NCBI GenBank assembly: GCA_036556825.1
Contig: DATBIR010000133.1
Location: 1 to 64,000, forward strand
Direction: 5' to 3'
From: JAJKJG01 sp036556825
GTDB taxonomy: Bacteria; Pseudomonadota; Alphaproteobacteria; Rhizobiales; Beijerinckiaceae
Length of the DNA stretch: 64,000 nucleotides
Made by a program: the position numbers and the translations under genes. Below the pieces are notes generated by a model, which ran no database searches, had not been told where the DNA came from, and saw only the letters and a program-made list of their open reading frames with translations. Numbering within the stretch: the stretch's first letter is position 1; every line of letters starts with the position of its first letter. Below are positions 9,193-17,096 of the stretch, piece after piece.

Positions 9193-9222
9193 TTGACACG
9201 GCTGTGAGCTCTTTCCAAAACT
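9193..9222 (+). promoter_or_regulatory. Candidate sigma-70 promoter for the Mo-hydroxylase operon
   Basis: A perfect -35 hexamer TTGACA lies at 9193-9198, followed at 17-18 bp spacing by a weak A-rich -10 (AAAACT at about 9217-9222), roughly 40 bp upstream of the iron-sulfur subunit start. The -35 match is exact but the -10 is poor. Confidence 0.4.
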
Positions 9223-9257
9223 CGCGCCACATTGCCCGATGCGGGGAGAAAATCGCG

Positions 9258-9725
9258 ATGCCACGTCTCAATATCAATGGAACCGTGCGTGAGGTCGATG
9301 TCCATCCGGATACGCCGCTCTTGTGGGCCATCCGGGAACAGGTCGGGCTGACGGGTACGAAATACGGCTGCGGCATCGCCCAGTGCGGAGCCTGCACCGT
9401 GCAGGTCGATGGCGCCGCCATACGCTCCTGTTCGATGCCGGTGAGCGCCTTCACGGCTGAGCAAAAAATCGTCACCATCGAGGGCCTGTCGCCGGACGGC
9501 TCGCATCCCGTCCAGAAGGCCTGGCTCGAACTCGACGTGCCGCAATGCGGCTACTGCCAGGCCGGCATGATCATGGCGTCAGCGGCGCTGCTCGCGCAGA
9601 AGCCGAAGCCGACCGATGAGGACATCAGCACCGAAATCACCAACATCTGCCGCTGCGGCACCTACAACCGCGTGCGCGCCGCCATCAAGCTCGCCGCCGA
9701 GGGCGGCGAGGTCCGCCGCGGCTGA
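9258..9725 (+). CDS. [2Fe-2S] subunit of molybdenum hydroxylase (isoquinoline 1-oxidoreductase alpha-like)
   Basis: 155 residues with both [2Fe-2S] clusters intact. The plant-ferredoxin type has C38, C43, C46 and C58; the alpha-helical cluster has C97, C100, C131 and C133. It is the small electron-transfer subunit of the xanthine oxidase family, closest to IorA/aldehyde-oxidase small subunits that pair with an exported two-domain Mo subunit. The start at 9258 follows GGGGAGA and removes an unrelated N-terminal extension. It lies 13 bp upstream of its Mo-subunit gene. There is no separate FAD subunit gene, so electrons probably pass to a cytochrome c, as in IorAB-type enzymes. Having no signal peptide, it is expected to be co-exported with its partner. 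Confidence 0.92.
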   Translation: MPRLNINGTVREVDVHPDTPLLWAIREQVGLTGTKYGCGIAQCGACTVQVDGAAIRSCSMPVSAFTAEQKIVTIEGLSPDGSHPVQKAWLELDVPQCGYCQAGMIMASAALLAQKPKPTDEDISTEITNICRCGTYNRVRAAIKLAAEGGEVRRG

Positions 9726-9738
9726 AGGGGAGGCGATC

Positions 9739-11919
9739 ATGACGACTGCGCTCGACGTTTCGCGCCGCAAGTTCCTGGCCGGCTCCGCCGCCGCCGCCGG
9801 CGGCTTCTCGCTCGGCTTCCATATCCCGTTCGGTGGCGACGCCCGGGCCGCGGAATCGACGCCGGAGGTCAACGCCTGGGTGGTGATCAAGCCCGACGAC
9901 ACCGTCGTGATCCGGGTCGCCCGGGTCGAAATGGGGCAGGGCTCGCTCACCGGCCTCGCCCAGCTCGTCGCCGAGGAGCTCGACTGCGACTGGTCCAAGG
10001 TCACCACCGAATATCCGACGCCGGGTCAGAACGTCGCCCGCAACCGCGTCTGGGGCGACTTCCAGACGGCCGGCAGCCGCGCCATCCGGGGATCACAGGA
10101 ATACGTGCGCAAGGGCGGCGCCGCCGCGCGCCTGATGCTGACCCAGGCCGCCGCCAACGAATGGAAGGTGCCGGTCTCGGAATGCAGCGTCGCAAACGGC
10201 GTGATCACGCACACGGCGACCGGCCGCACGACCACGTATGGCAAGGTCGCCGAGGCGGCCGCCAGGCTCGAGCCGCCGAAGGACATCCCGCTCAAGGATC
10301 CCAAGGACTGGAAGATCGCGGGCAAGCCGCTCAAGCGGCTCGACACGGCTGACAAGCTGACCGGCAAGCAGGTCTATGCCATCGACGTCAAGCTGCCGGG
10401 CATGCTCAACGCCGCCATCAGGGACTGCCCGGTCCTGGGCGGCAAGGTGAAGAGCTTTGACGCCGACAAGGTCACCGGCCTGCCGGGCGTCAGGAAGGTG
10501 GTTCGGGTCGGCGACAGCGCCCTGGCGGTGATCGCCGATACGTGGTGGCAGGCGAAGACGGCGCTCGATGCGCTGCCCGTCACCTGGGACGAAGGCCCGA
10601 ACGCATTGGCCTCGAGCGCACAGATCGCCGAGATGCTCAAGGGCGGGCTCGACGCCAGCGATGGCGTCTTCGTCGGCAACCAGGCGGGCGACGTGCGCGC
10701 CGCAATCGCTGGCGCCGCCAAGAAGGTGGAGGCCGTCTACAGCTATCCGTTTCAGCACCACGTCACCATGGAGCCGATGAACGCGACGGCGCGCTACACG
10801 GCCGATCGCTGCGAGGTCTGGACCTCGACACAGAACGCCGAGGCGGCGCTGGCCACGACGGCGGAAGCGTCGGGCCTGCCGATCGGCAAATGCGAGGTCT
10901 ACCGCCATCACCTCGGCGGCGGCTTCGGCCGGCGCTCGACGAGCCATGATTTCGTGCGCCAGGCGGTGCTGATCGCCAAGGAAATGCCCGGCACGCCGAT
11001 CAAGCTGATCTGGTCGCGCGAAGAGGATATGCTGCACGGCTGCTATCACCCGATCACGCAGTGCAAGCTGGTCGGCGCGCTCGACGCCGACGGCAACGTC
11101 ACCGGGCTGCACATGCGCATCTCGGGTCAGTCGATCCTCGCCACCATCCGTCCCGACGCCCTGCAGAACGGGCGCGATCCGGCCGTCTTTCAGGGGCTCA
11201 ACCCCGGCGGCGCCGAGGGTGCCTTCGGCTACGGCATCCCGAACCTCCTGATCGACCATGCCATGCGCAACCCGCCGATCCGCCCGGGATTCTGGCGGGG
11301 CGTGAACAACAACCAGAACGCCATCTACGTCGAGTGCTTCGTGGACGAGCTCGCCCATGCGGCCGGCCAGGATCCGCTCACCTTCCGGCGCAAGCTGATG
11401 GCGAAATTCCCGAAGCATCTCGCGGTCCTCAATGCCGTGGCCGAGGGGATCGGCTGGGATAAGCCGGCGCCGAATGGCGTCTATCGCGGCATCGCCCAGC
11501 AGATGGGCTTCGGCAGCTACGTCGCGGCCGCCGCCGAGGTCTCGGTGGACGACAACGGCAAGCTCAAGATCCACCGCATCGTCGGCGGCACGGATTGCGG
11601 CTACGCGGTCAACCCGGAGCAGATCGCCCGACAGATCGAAGGCTCGTTCGTCTACGGCCTGACGGCGGCGCTCTATGGCGAGATCACGGTCAAGAACGGC
11701 CGCGTCGAGCAGGAGAATTTCGACACCTACGAGATGATGCGCATCGGCGAGATGCCGAAGGTCGAGAGCGTCGTGATCCCATCGGGCGGCTTCTGGGGCG
11801 GTGTCGGCGAGCCGACTATCTTCGTCGCTGCGCCGGCCGTGCTCAACGCGATCTTCGCCGCCACCGGCAAGCGCATCCGCTCGATCCCACTGAAGGACGC
11901 GGATTTGCGCAAGGCCTGA
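9739..11919 (+). CDS. Molybdopterin-binding subunit of exported xanthine oxidase-family dehydrogenase (IorB-like)
   Basis: 726 residues with a twin-arginine signal (SRRKFLAG at 8-15, hydrophobic to about 35). The molybdopterin-binding segments are GGGFGRR and GVNNNQNA, and the catalytic Glu lies in GVGEP (E691). It belongs to the isoquinoline 1-oxidoreductase beta/aldehyde dehydrogenase group, which hydroxylates N-heterocycles or oxidises aldehydes in the periplasm. Start: ATG at 9739 preceded by AGGGGAGG. Downstream, 49 bp away, is a monohaem cytochrome c gene. That cytochrome looks like FccA but could also accept electrons from this enzyme. The true substrate cannot be read from sequence. 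Confidence 0.9.
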   Translation: MTTALDVSRRKFLAGSAAAAGGFSLGFHIPFGGDARAAESTPEVNAWVVIKPDDTVVIRVARVEMGQGSLTGLAQLVAEELDCDWSKVTTEYPTPGQNVARNRVWGDFQTAGSRAIRGSQEYVRKGGAAARLMLTQAAANEWKVPVSECSVANGVITHTATGRTTTYGKVAEAAARLEPPKDIPLKDPKDWKIAGKPLKRLDTADKLTGKQVYAIDVKLPGMLNAAIRDCPVLGGKVKSFDADKVTGLPGVRKVVRVGDSALAVIADTWWQAKTALDALPVTWDEGPNALASSAQIAEMLKGGLDASDGVFVGNQAGDVRAAIAGAAKKVEAVYSYPFQHHVTMEPMNATARYTADRCEVWTSTQNAEAALATTAEASGLPIGKCEVYRHHLGGGFGRRSTSHDFVRQAVLIAKEMPGTPIKLIWSREEDMLHGCYHPITQCKLVGALDADGNVTGLHMRISGQSILATIRPDALQNGRDPAVFQGLNPGGAEGAFGYGIPNLLIDHAMRNPPIRPGFWRGVNNNQNAIYVECFVDELAHAAGQDPLTFRRKLMAKFPKHLAVLNAVAEGIGWDKPAPNGVYRGIAQQMGFGSYVAAAAEVSVDDNGKLKIHRIVGGTDCGYAVNPEQIARQIEGSFVYGLTAALYGEITVKNGRVEQENFDTYEMMRIGEMPKVESVVIPSGGFWGGVGEPTIFVAAPAVLNAIFAATGKRIRSIPLKDADLRKA

Positions 11920-11968
11920 AAAGGTGACAGCGTAGCCGCCGGTCATCGTTCCTTGCGACGAGGGTCCG

Positions 11969-12259
11969 ATGAACGCAAAGCGCTTTTTCCTGCTCTTGGC
12001 GATCAGCGCGGCGAGCCCAGCCGCCGCGCAGACGGCCGCGCCGCCCGGCGCGGCCGCGTGTTCTGGCTGCCACGTGCCGGCGACCCGCGCGGGCCTGGCG
12101 ATCCCGCCGTTGCGCGGCCGCGCGCCGGACGAGATCGTGACGGCGATGCGCGCGTTCCGCACGGGCGAGCGTTCCGCGACGGTGATGGACCGCATCGCAA
12201 AGGGGTTCTCGGACGACGAAATGCAGGCGATCGCGGCCTGGTACGGCGCGCAGCGCTAG
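11969..12259 (+). CDS. fccA: Cytochrome c subunit of flavocytochrome c sulfide dehydrogenase (FccA/SoxE-like)
   Basis: 96 residues with a Sec signal peptide (1-20, cut after AAA), one haem motif CSGCH at 31-35 and probable axial Met M73. The segment ATVMDRIAKGFSDDE follows the FccA pattern around the axial Met. It would be the small periplasmic electron-accepting subunit of flavocytochrome c sulfide dehydrogenase; the flavoprotein gene fccB comes next. It is monohaem and short, as in the non-phototrophic SoxE type. An alternative role is electron acceptor for the upstream molybdenum hydroxylase. Confidence 0.78.
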   Translation: MNAKRFFLLLAISAASPAAAQTAAPPGAAACSGCHVPATRAGLAIPPLRGRAPDEIVTAMRAFRTGERSATVMDRIAKGFSDDEMQAIAAWYGAQR

Positions 12260-12301
12260 AGCGGGATGACGTCGATCACCACGCTCTGATTATTTTGTGC
12301 C

Positions 12302-12347
12302 GCATGATCTTGTTCGCGGAGGTGGCAGGCACTCCGCCGGATCATGC
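12302..12347 (+). repeat. Hairpin in the fccA-fccB gap
   Basis: An imperfect stem-loop lies just before the fccB ribosome-binding site. The outer arms GCATGATC (12302-12309) and GATCATGC (12340-12347) are exactly complementary, and inner arms GCGGAG and CTCCGC also pair. GCATGATC is a core word of the dispersed family A palindromes, so this may be a repeat copy; it could also act as an mRNA processing or stability element between the genes. Confidence 0.5.
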
Positions 12348-12361
12348 CCTGGGAGGAAGCC

Positions 12362-13633
12362 ATGACCCGACCGGCCCCCAGCCGAAGAGCAGTGCTTCGG
12401 TCGATCGCGTTCGGCGCGTCCGCGGCGCTGGTCGCACCCGCGGTCCTGGCGCAGACGCGAGGCCGCGTGGTGGTGATCGGCGGCGGCTTTGCGGGTGCCA
12501 CATGCGCGCGCGAGCTGCAGCGCGCCGGAATCGCGGTGACGCTCGTCGAGACCAGCCCGACCTTCACGGCGTGCCCGTTCAGCAACGGCGTGATTGCCGG
12601 CCTGCGCGAGCTGCGCGAACAGCAGTTCGGCTACGACAAGATCAGGCGCGACGGGATCGCGGTTGCCCACCAGACGGCCATCCGTGTCGATCAGCAGGCG
12701 CGCCGGGTCACCCTTGGCGACGGCGCGACGCTCGATTACGACCGGCTGGTGCTCGCTCCAGGCATCGATGTGCGCTTCGACGCCCTGCCGGGCTATGACG
12801 AGGCCGCGGCCGCGCTCATGCCGCATGCCTGGAAGGCCGGCGAGCAGACCCAGCTGCTGCGCAGCCAGCTGGAGGCGATGGAGGACGGCGGCACGGTCGT
12901 GATGTCGGCGCCGCCAAATCCGTTCCGGTGCCCTCCGGGGCCCTACGAGCGCGCGAGCCTGATCGCCCATTACCTCAAGACGAAGAAGCCGCGCTCGAAG
13001 CTGATCGTGCTCGACGCCAAGGACGCCTTTTCCAAGCAGCGCCTGTTCCAGGCAGCATGGAAGGAGCTTTATCCCGGCGTGCTCGAATGGGTCCCACTGT
13101 CGGGTGGCGGCAAAGTCACGTCGGTCGAGCCCGCGACCAGGACGGTGGTGACCGAATTCGGCCGGCACAAGGGCGATGTCGTGAACATCATTCCGCCGCA
13201 ACGCGCCGGGCGCATCGCCGAGGCCGCCGGCGCCGCCGACAAGACCGGCTGGTGTCCGATCGACCCGGTCACGTTCGAGTCGCGGCTGCAGCCCAACATC
13301 CATGTGGTCGGCGATGCCGGCATCATGGGCGCCATGCCCAAATCGGCGTTCTCGGCCAATGCCCAGGCGAAAGTGTGCGCGGCAGCGATCGCGGCGCTGC
13401 TGCGTGGCGACAAGCCAGCGGAGCCGAAGCTGATCAATACCTGCTACAGCCTCGTGGCGCCCGACTACGGCATCTCCATTGCCGGCGTCTATCGGCCTGC
13501 GAGCGGCCAGCTCACCGACGTCGAAGGCGCCGGCGGCGTCAGCCCGGCCGATGCGCCGCGCGCCTTCCGCGCGCTCGAAGCCACCTATGCGGATGCCTGG
13601 TTCCAGACGATCACGAATGAAGTGTTCGGCTGA
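12362..13633 (+). CDS. fccB: Flavocytochrome c sulfide dehydrogenase flavoprotein subunit (FccB/SoxF)
   Basis: 423 residues with a twin-arginine signal (SRRAVLRS at 7-14, cleavage near 30). The dinucleotide-binding motif is GGGFAG (40-45). C71 in ACPFSN sits where FccB attaches FAD covalently. C190 in FRCPPGPYER and C361 in NTCYS match the catalytic disulfide pair. The C-terminal VVGDAG FAD motif is at 315-320. It oxidises sulfide to sulfur/polysulfide and passes electrons to FccA. GGAGG lies 5 nt upstream of the chosen ATG. Its 3' end overlaps soxX by 17 bp. The set of key cysteines makes this a confident call. Confidence 0.9.
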   Translation: MTRPAPSRRAVLRSIAFGASAALVAPAVLAQTRGRVVVIGGGFAGATCARELQRAGIAVTLVETSPTFTACPFSNGVIAGLRELREQQFGYDKIRRDGIAVAHQTAIRVDQQARRVTLGDGATLDYDRLVLAPGIDVRFDALPGYDEAAAALMPHAWKAGEQTQLLRSQLEAMEDGGTVVMSAPPNPFRCPPGPYERASLIAHYLKTKKPRSKLIVLDAKDAFSKQRLFQAAWKELYPGVLEWVPLSGGGKVTSVEPATRTVVTEFGRHKGDVVNIIPPQRAGRIAEAAGAADKTGWCPIDPVTFESRLQPNIHVVGDAGIMGAMPKSAFSANAQAKVCAAAIAALLRGDKPAEPKLINTCYSLVAPDYGISIAGVYRPASGQLTDVEGAGGVSPADAPRAFRALEATYADAWFQTITNEVFG

Positions 13634-14084
13634 ACGGCTGGCGGTCGCGGCGGTGTTCGCGGCTGTCGCCCTTGCGGGCGGCCCGGCCTGGGCTCAGGCG
13701 GGCGGGCTTGCACCGTTCACGGTTGTAGGCGACACGATTCCGGCTCCGCTGACGGGGAGGCGGGGCGACGCTGCCAGGGGCCGCGCCATCGTGACCAGCC
13801 GGCAGACGGGATTGTGCCTGCTCTGCCATTCGGGACCGCTTCCCGACGAGCGCTTCCAGGGCGATCTGGCGCCGGATCTGAAGGGGGCGGGATCGCGTTG
13901 GTCCGAGGGGCAGCTGCGGCTGCGGATGGTGGACAGCAGCCGGCTCAACCCCGCCACGATCATGCCGTCGTATTATCGTATCGATGGGTTGACGCGGGTG
14001 GCGCCGGCATGGCGCGGCAAACCGGTGCTGACGGCGGAGCAGGTCGAGGATGTGGTGGCGTTCCTCGTGACGCTGCGCGAGTGA
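13617..14084 (+). CDS. soxX: Sulfur oxidation c-type cytochrome SoxX
   Basis: 155 residues with a Sec signal peptide (about 1-27, ending AWAQA). One haem site CLLCH is at 67-71, with axial ligand M116 in IMPSYY, as in SoxX. It is the monohaem subunit of the SoxAX cytochrome that joins thiosulfate or other sulfur groups to the SoxYZ carrier. The ATG lies 17 bp inside the end of fccB, so its translation is likely coupled; an earlier in-frame start lies deeper within fccB and adds non-native sequence. The partner gene soxA is three genes downstream. Confidence 0.9.
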   Translation: MKCSAERLAVAAVFAAVALAGGPAWAQAGGLAPFTVVGDTIPAPLTGRRGDAARGRAIVTSRQTGLCLLCHSGPLPDERFQGDLAPDLKGAGSRWSEGQLRLRMVDSSRLNPATIMPSYYRIDGLTRVAPAWRGKPVLTAEQVEDVVAFLVTLRE

Positions 14085-14090
14085 AGGAAG

Positions 14091-14573
14091 ATGGATCAGG
14101 TCATGAAGGGGATACGCCAGCAGGGCGGCAGCACGCGGCGCCAGATTCTGGCCGCCGGGGGCGGCTTGGCGTCGGCGCTCGTGGTGCGTCCCGCCGTCGC
14201 CACCCCGGCCGAGATGGACGCCGCCATCCGGGCTTTTGCCGGCGAGGCCGACATACGTTCCGGCAAGGTGAAGCTCGAGGTGCCGCTCCTCGTCGAGAAC
14301 GGCAATTCCGTGGCGCTGACGGTTACGGTCGACAGCCCTATGACGGCAAACGAGTTCGTCAAGACGATCGCCGTCTTCAACGAAAAGAACCCGCAGCCGA
14401 ACGTGGTCAATTTCCATCTCGGGCCGCGCGCCGGGCGCGCGAGCGTGTCGACGCGCATCCGCGTCGCCGATTCGCAGAAGCTCGTCGCTGTCGCCGAGCT
14501 CAGCGACGGCACGTTCTGGTCGGCCAGTGCCGAGGTGATCGTCACCCTTCCGGCATGCGCGGAGGATTCGTGA
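14091..14573 (+). CDS. soxY: SoxY-like sulfur carrier with non-canonical C-terminus
   Basis: 160 residues. A twin-arginine-type leader (STRRQILAAGG at 14-24) is followed by a SoxY beta-sandwich domain (about 42-152). Its single cysteine is C156 in the C-terminal PACAEDS. True SoxY carriers end in a flexible GGCGG arm whose Cys carries the sulfur adduct; here the arm is replaced, although a lone Cys remains at nearly the same place. It is therefore either a divergent carrier or one of the SoxY paralogue groups. It lies 6 bp after soxX with AAGGAAG before the ATG, and its stop overlaps the soxZ start by one base. Confidence 0.83.
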   Translation: MDQVMKGIRQQGGSTRRQILAAGGGLASALVVRPAVATPAEMDAAIRAFAGEADIRSGKVKLEVPLLVENGNSVALTVTVDSPMTANEFVKTIAVFNEKNPQPNVVNFHLGPRAGRASVSTRIRVADSQKLVAVAELSDGTFWSASAEVIVTLPACAEDS

Positions 14574-14893
14574 TGGCGCGGGCCCTGATCAGCGTTCCAC
14601 AGACCGCCAAGCGCGGCGACGTCATCGAGATCAAGACGCTCGTCGCCCATCCCATGGAGACCGGCTACCGCCGCGACAGCTCCGGCGGCGCCATTGGACG
14701 CGACATCATCAAGAGCTTCACCTGCATCTATAACGGCGAAGAGGTTTTCCGGGCCGATCTGTTCCCGGCTGTCGCCGCCAATCCGTTCATCGCCTTCACG
14801 ACGGTGGCGACGGAGAGCGGCGTCATCGAGTTCCGCTGGACCGACGACCGCGGCGAGACGCAGACCGAGTCGCGCACGATCACCGTCGCATGA
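14573..14893 (+). CDS. soxZ: Sulfur carrier partner SoxZ
   Basis: 106 residues, length and fold typical of SoxZ. It opens with an immunoglobulin-like strand pattern and has VIEIKTLVAHPMETG, a conserved SoxZ segment, and an RWTDDRG region near the C-terminus. It has no signal peptide, as expected, because it is exported bound to twin-arginine SoxY. The ATG overlaps the soxY stop (TGATG), and its own stop overlaps the soxA start (ATGA), so Y, Z and A are coupled. Confidence 0.92.
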   Translation: MARALISVPQTAKRGDVIEIKTLVAHPMETGYRRDSSGGAIGRDIIKSFTCIYNGEEVFRADLFPAVAANPFIAFTTVATESGVIEFRWTDDRGETQTESRTITVA

Positions 14894-15690
14894 GCCTCTC
14901 CGGCTTCGGGCTGCGCGCGATCGGGCTGCCGGCCCTTCTCGGCCTGCTCGGCGCGGCGGCAACGACCCTCGCCGGCGAGATCCCGCCGGAGGAACGCCGG
15001 TCCGGATTCGATCTCATGAGCCGAGAGACACAGGCCGCGCAGACCGACGACACGGCCAATCCGGGCATGCTCTGGGTGCTCCAGGGCGAGTCGCTGTGGA
15101 AGCAAGCCGCCGGGGCGGGCGGGCGGGCCTGCGCCGACTGCCACCAGGATGCCCGCAACTCGATGCGCGGCGTCGCCGCACGCTATCCGGCCTTCAGCCC
15201 CGTCCAGGGCCGCCCGATCACCCTCGAGGAGCGCATCAATTTGTGCCGCGCCAACCGGCAGGAGGCGACGCCGCTGAAATGGGAGAGCCCGGAGCTTGTC
15301 GCGCTCACGACCTATGTGGGCCACCAGTCGAGGGGACAACCGATCGCGGTGGAGGCGGACGACACCAACCGCCCCTTCATCGACAAGGGGCGGCAGCTGT
15401 TCGAGCAGCGCATGGGGCAGCTCAACCTGTCGTGCGCCGCTTGCCACGACGACAATTGGGGCAGGCGGCTCGCCGGCAACCCGGTCCCGCAGGCGCATCC
15501 GACCGGCTATCCCTTGTACCGGCTCGAATGGCAGAGCGTCGGCTCCCTGCAGCGGCGGCTGCGCGGCTGCATGACTGGCATCCGGGCCGAGCCGTACGAC
15601 TATGGCAGCCCGGAAAACGCCGCCCTCGAGCTTTATCTGATGTATCGCGCCAGAGGCCTCAAGCTCGAGACCCCGGCCGTTCGGCCATGA
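14890..15690 (+). CDS. soxA: Dihaem sulfur oxidation cytochrome SoxA
   Basis: 266 residues with a hydrophobic signal region (about 8-29). There are two haem motifs, CADCH (81-85) and CAACH (182-186). C119 and C227 are placed as the axial cysteines of haems 1 and 2; C227 in the RLRGCMTGIRAEP context is the cysteine persulfide of the SoxAX active site. Both CXXCH sites are kept, so this is the dihaem form. It is last in fccA-fccB-soxXYZA. No soxB or soxCD follows; the next gene is an FAD oxidoreductase 160 bp away. Confidence 0.93.
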   Translation: MSLSGFGLRAIGLPALLGLLGAAATTLAGEIPPEERRSGFDLMSRETQAAQTDDTANPGMLWVLQGESLWKQAAGAGGRACADCHQDARNSMRGVAARYPAFSPVQGRPITLEERINLCRANRQEATPLKWESPELVALTTYVGHQSRGQPIAVEADDTNRPFIDKGRQLFEQRMGQLNLSCAACHDDNWGRRLAGNPVPQAHPTGYPLYRLEWQSVGSLQRRLRGCMTGIRAEPYDYGSPENAALELYLMYRARGLKLETPAVRP

Positions 15691-15850
15691 TCGCCGCTGC
15701 GCTCCGATAAGGCGGTCCGCCCGGCTGCCCGGCTCGGTTAACGTTATTTGGCCAATTATCTGCTCCTGTTGCCACGCCGGCCTAAAGTGGCGCATCAATC
15801 CGATTGCGCATCCTGGACAAGACAGGTTGGACCGGGGGCACGGGGCAGAG

Positions 15851-17050
15851 ATGCGTGAGGCCGAAATCGCGATCGTCGGCGCGGGCCTGGCCGGCTCGAC
15901 CGCGGCTGCCATGCTCGGACAAGCCGGGCATCGCACCGTCCTGATCGATGCCCACGCGACGTATCCGGTCGATTTTCGCTGCGAAAAACTCGACGGATCG
16001 CAGGTCAGCCTGCTGCGCAGGACCGGTCTGGCTGATGCGGTGCTGAACGCCGCCACACCCTATCCGGAGATATGGGTCGCGCGTTTCGGCCGCGTGGTCG
16101 AGAAGCGGCGCGACAGCCAATGCGGCATTCGCTACCACGACCTCGTCAACACCGTGCGTTCGCAAATACCGCGCGGGACTGAATTCATCCATGCCAAGGC
16201 GTCGGCCATCGCGGCCGGGCCGGACCGCCAGACCATCGCCTTGTCGAACGGCGAGGAGGTGTCGGCGCGGCTGGTCGTTGTGGCCAACGGTCTCAACAGC
16301 GGCTTGCGCCAGAAGCTCGGAATGCGCTGCGAAGAGCTGAGCGCGGCGCATTCGCTCAGCATCGGCTTCGACGTGAAGCCGCTGCATCGGCGCGGGTTCG
16401 ACTTCCCGGCCCTGACGTATTTTCCCGAGCAGCCGAGCCGCATCGCCTATCTCACGCTTTTCCCGATCGGCGACATCATGCGCGCCAACCTGTTCGTGTA
16501 TTGCGGCGCGCGCGATCCGTGGCTTGCTTTGCTCCGGGAGACCCCGCGCGATGCGTTGCTGGCAAGCCTGCCAGGACTCGGCAGCCTGATCGGCGCATTC
16601 GAAGTCGCCGGCGACGTCAGGATCCGGCCCGCGGATCTGTATGTCAGCAAGGGCAAGCGCCGGCCCGGCGTCGTGCTGGTCGGCGACGCCTTTGCCACAT
16701 CCTGTCCCGCCGCAGGCACTGGCCTGAACAAGGTGTTCACCGACGTGGAGCGCCTGTGCCGCATCCATGTCCCGCACTGGCTCGCGAGCCCCGGCATGGG
16801 AGAGGACAAGATCGCCGATTTCTATGACGATCCCGTCAAGCGTGCCTGCGACGCGCATTCGCTGAGCAAAGCCCATTTCCTGCGCTCGTTGTCGACAAAT
16901 GCAGCTCTTCCCTGGCGCATTCGCCGCTGGGGCAGGTCGGTGGGTCACATCGGCGCCGCCGTGTTCCGGAACACGCGCGAGCGGCTGCCGCTCAAGGCGC
17001 CGCACCGGGACGAAGCCGGATCAAACCTGACCTCGGGCAATCCGTCTTGA
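15851..17050 (+). CDS. FAD-dependent oxidoreductase, PHBH/geranylgeranyl reductase fold
   Basis: 399 residues from the ATG at 15851. The N-terminal dinucleotide fold IVGAGLAGSTAA (8-19) and the second FAD motif GDAFATSCPAAGTG (about 278-291) place it in the p-hydroxybenzoate hydroxylase-fold group with geranylgeranyl reductases and halogenase-like flavoproteins. No membrane helix or signal peptide is visible. It may be a hydroxylase or reductase of a lipid-like substrate; the sequence does not settle which. It is in the same direction as soxA but 160 bp beyond it, so it is probably a separate unit. Confidence 0.8.
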   Translation: MREAEIAIVGAGLAGSTAAAMLGQAGHRTVLIDAHATYPVDFRCEKLDGSQVSLLRRTGLADAVLNAATPYPEIWVARFGRVVEKRRDSQCGIRYHDLVNTVRSQIPRGTEFIHAKASAIAAGPDRQTIALSNGEEVSARLVVVANGLNSGLRQKLGMRCEELSAAHSLSIGFDVKPLHRRGFDFPALTYFPEQPSRIAYLTLFPIGDIMRANLFVYCGARDPWLALLRETPRDALLASLPGLGSLIGAFEVAGDVRIRPADLYVSKGKRRPGVVLVGDAFATSCPAAGTGLNKVFTDVERLCRIHVPHWLASPGMGEDKIADFYDDPVKRACDAHSLSKAHFLRSLSTNAALPWRIRRWGRSVGHIGAAVFRNTRERLPLKAPHRDEAGSNLTSGNPS

Positions 17051-17096
17051 GGCCGGGCGCGCTCATGCAGCATCGGGCGCGATGCCGGAGGCAGAC

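Noticed and set aside
10093..12195. Open frame of 700 codons on the minus strand opposite the Mo-hydroxylase and fccA genes
   Set aside because: It covers two well-supported plus-strand genes and has shadow-type composition; no motif or ribosome-binding site.
11969..12259. Assigning this cytochrome only to the upstream molybdenum hydroxylase
   Set aside because: The ATVMDRIAKGFSDDE segment follows the FccA pattern and fccB is next; IorAB-linked cytochromes are usually larger and multihaem.
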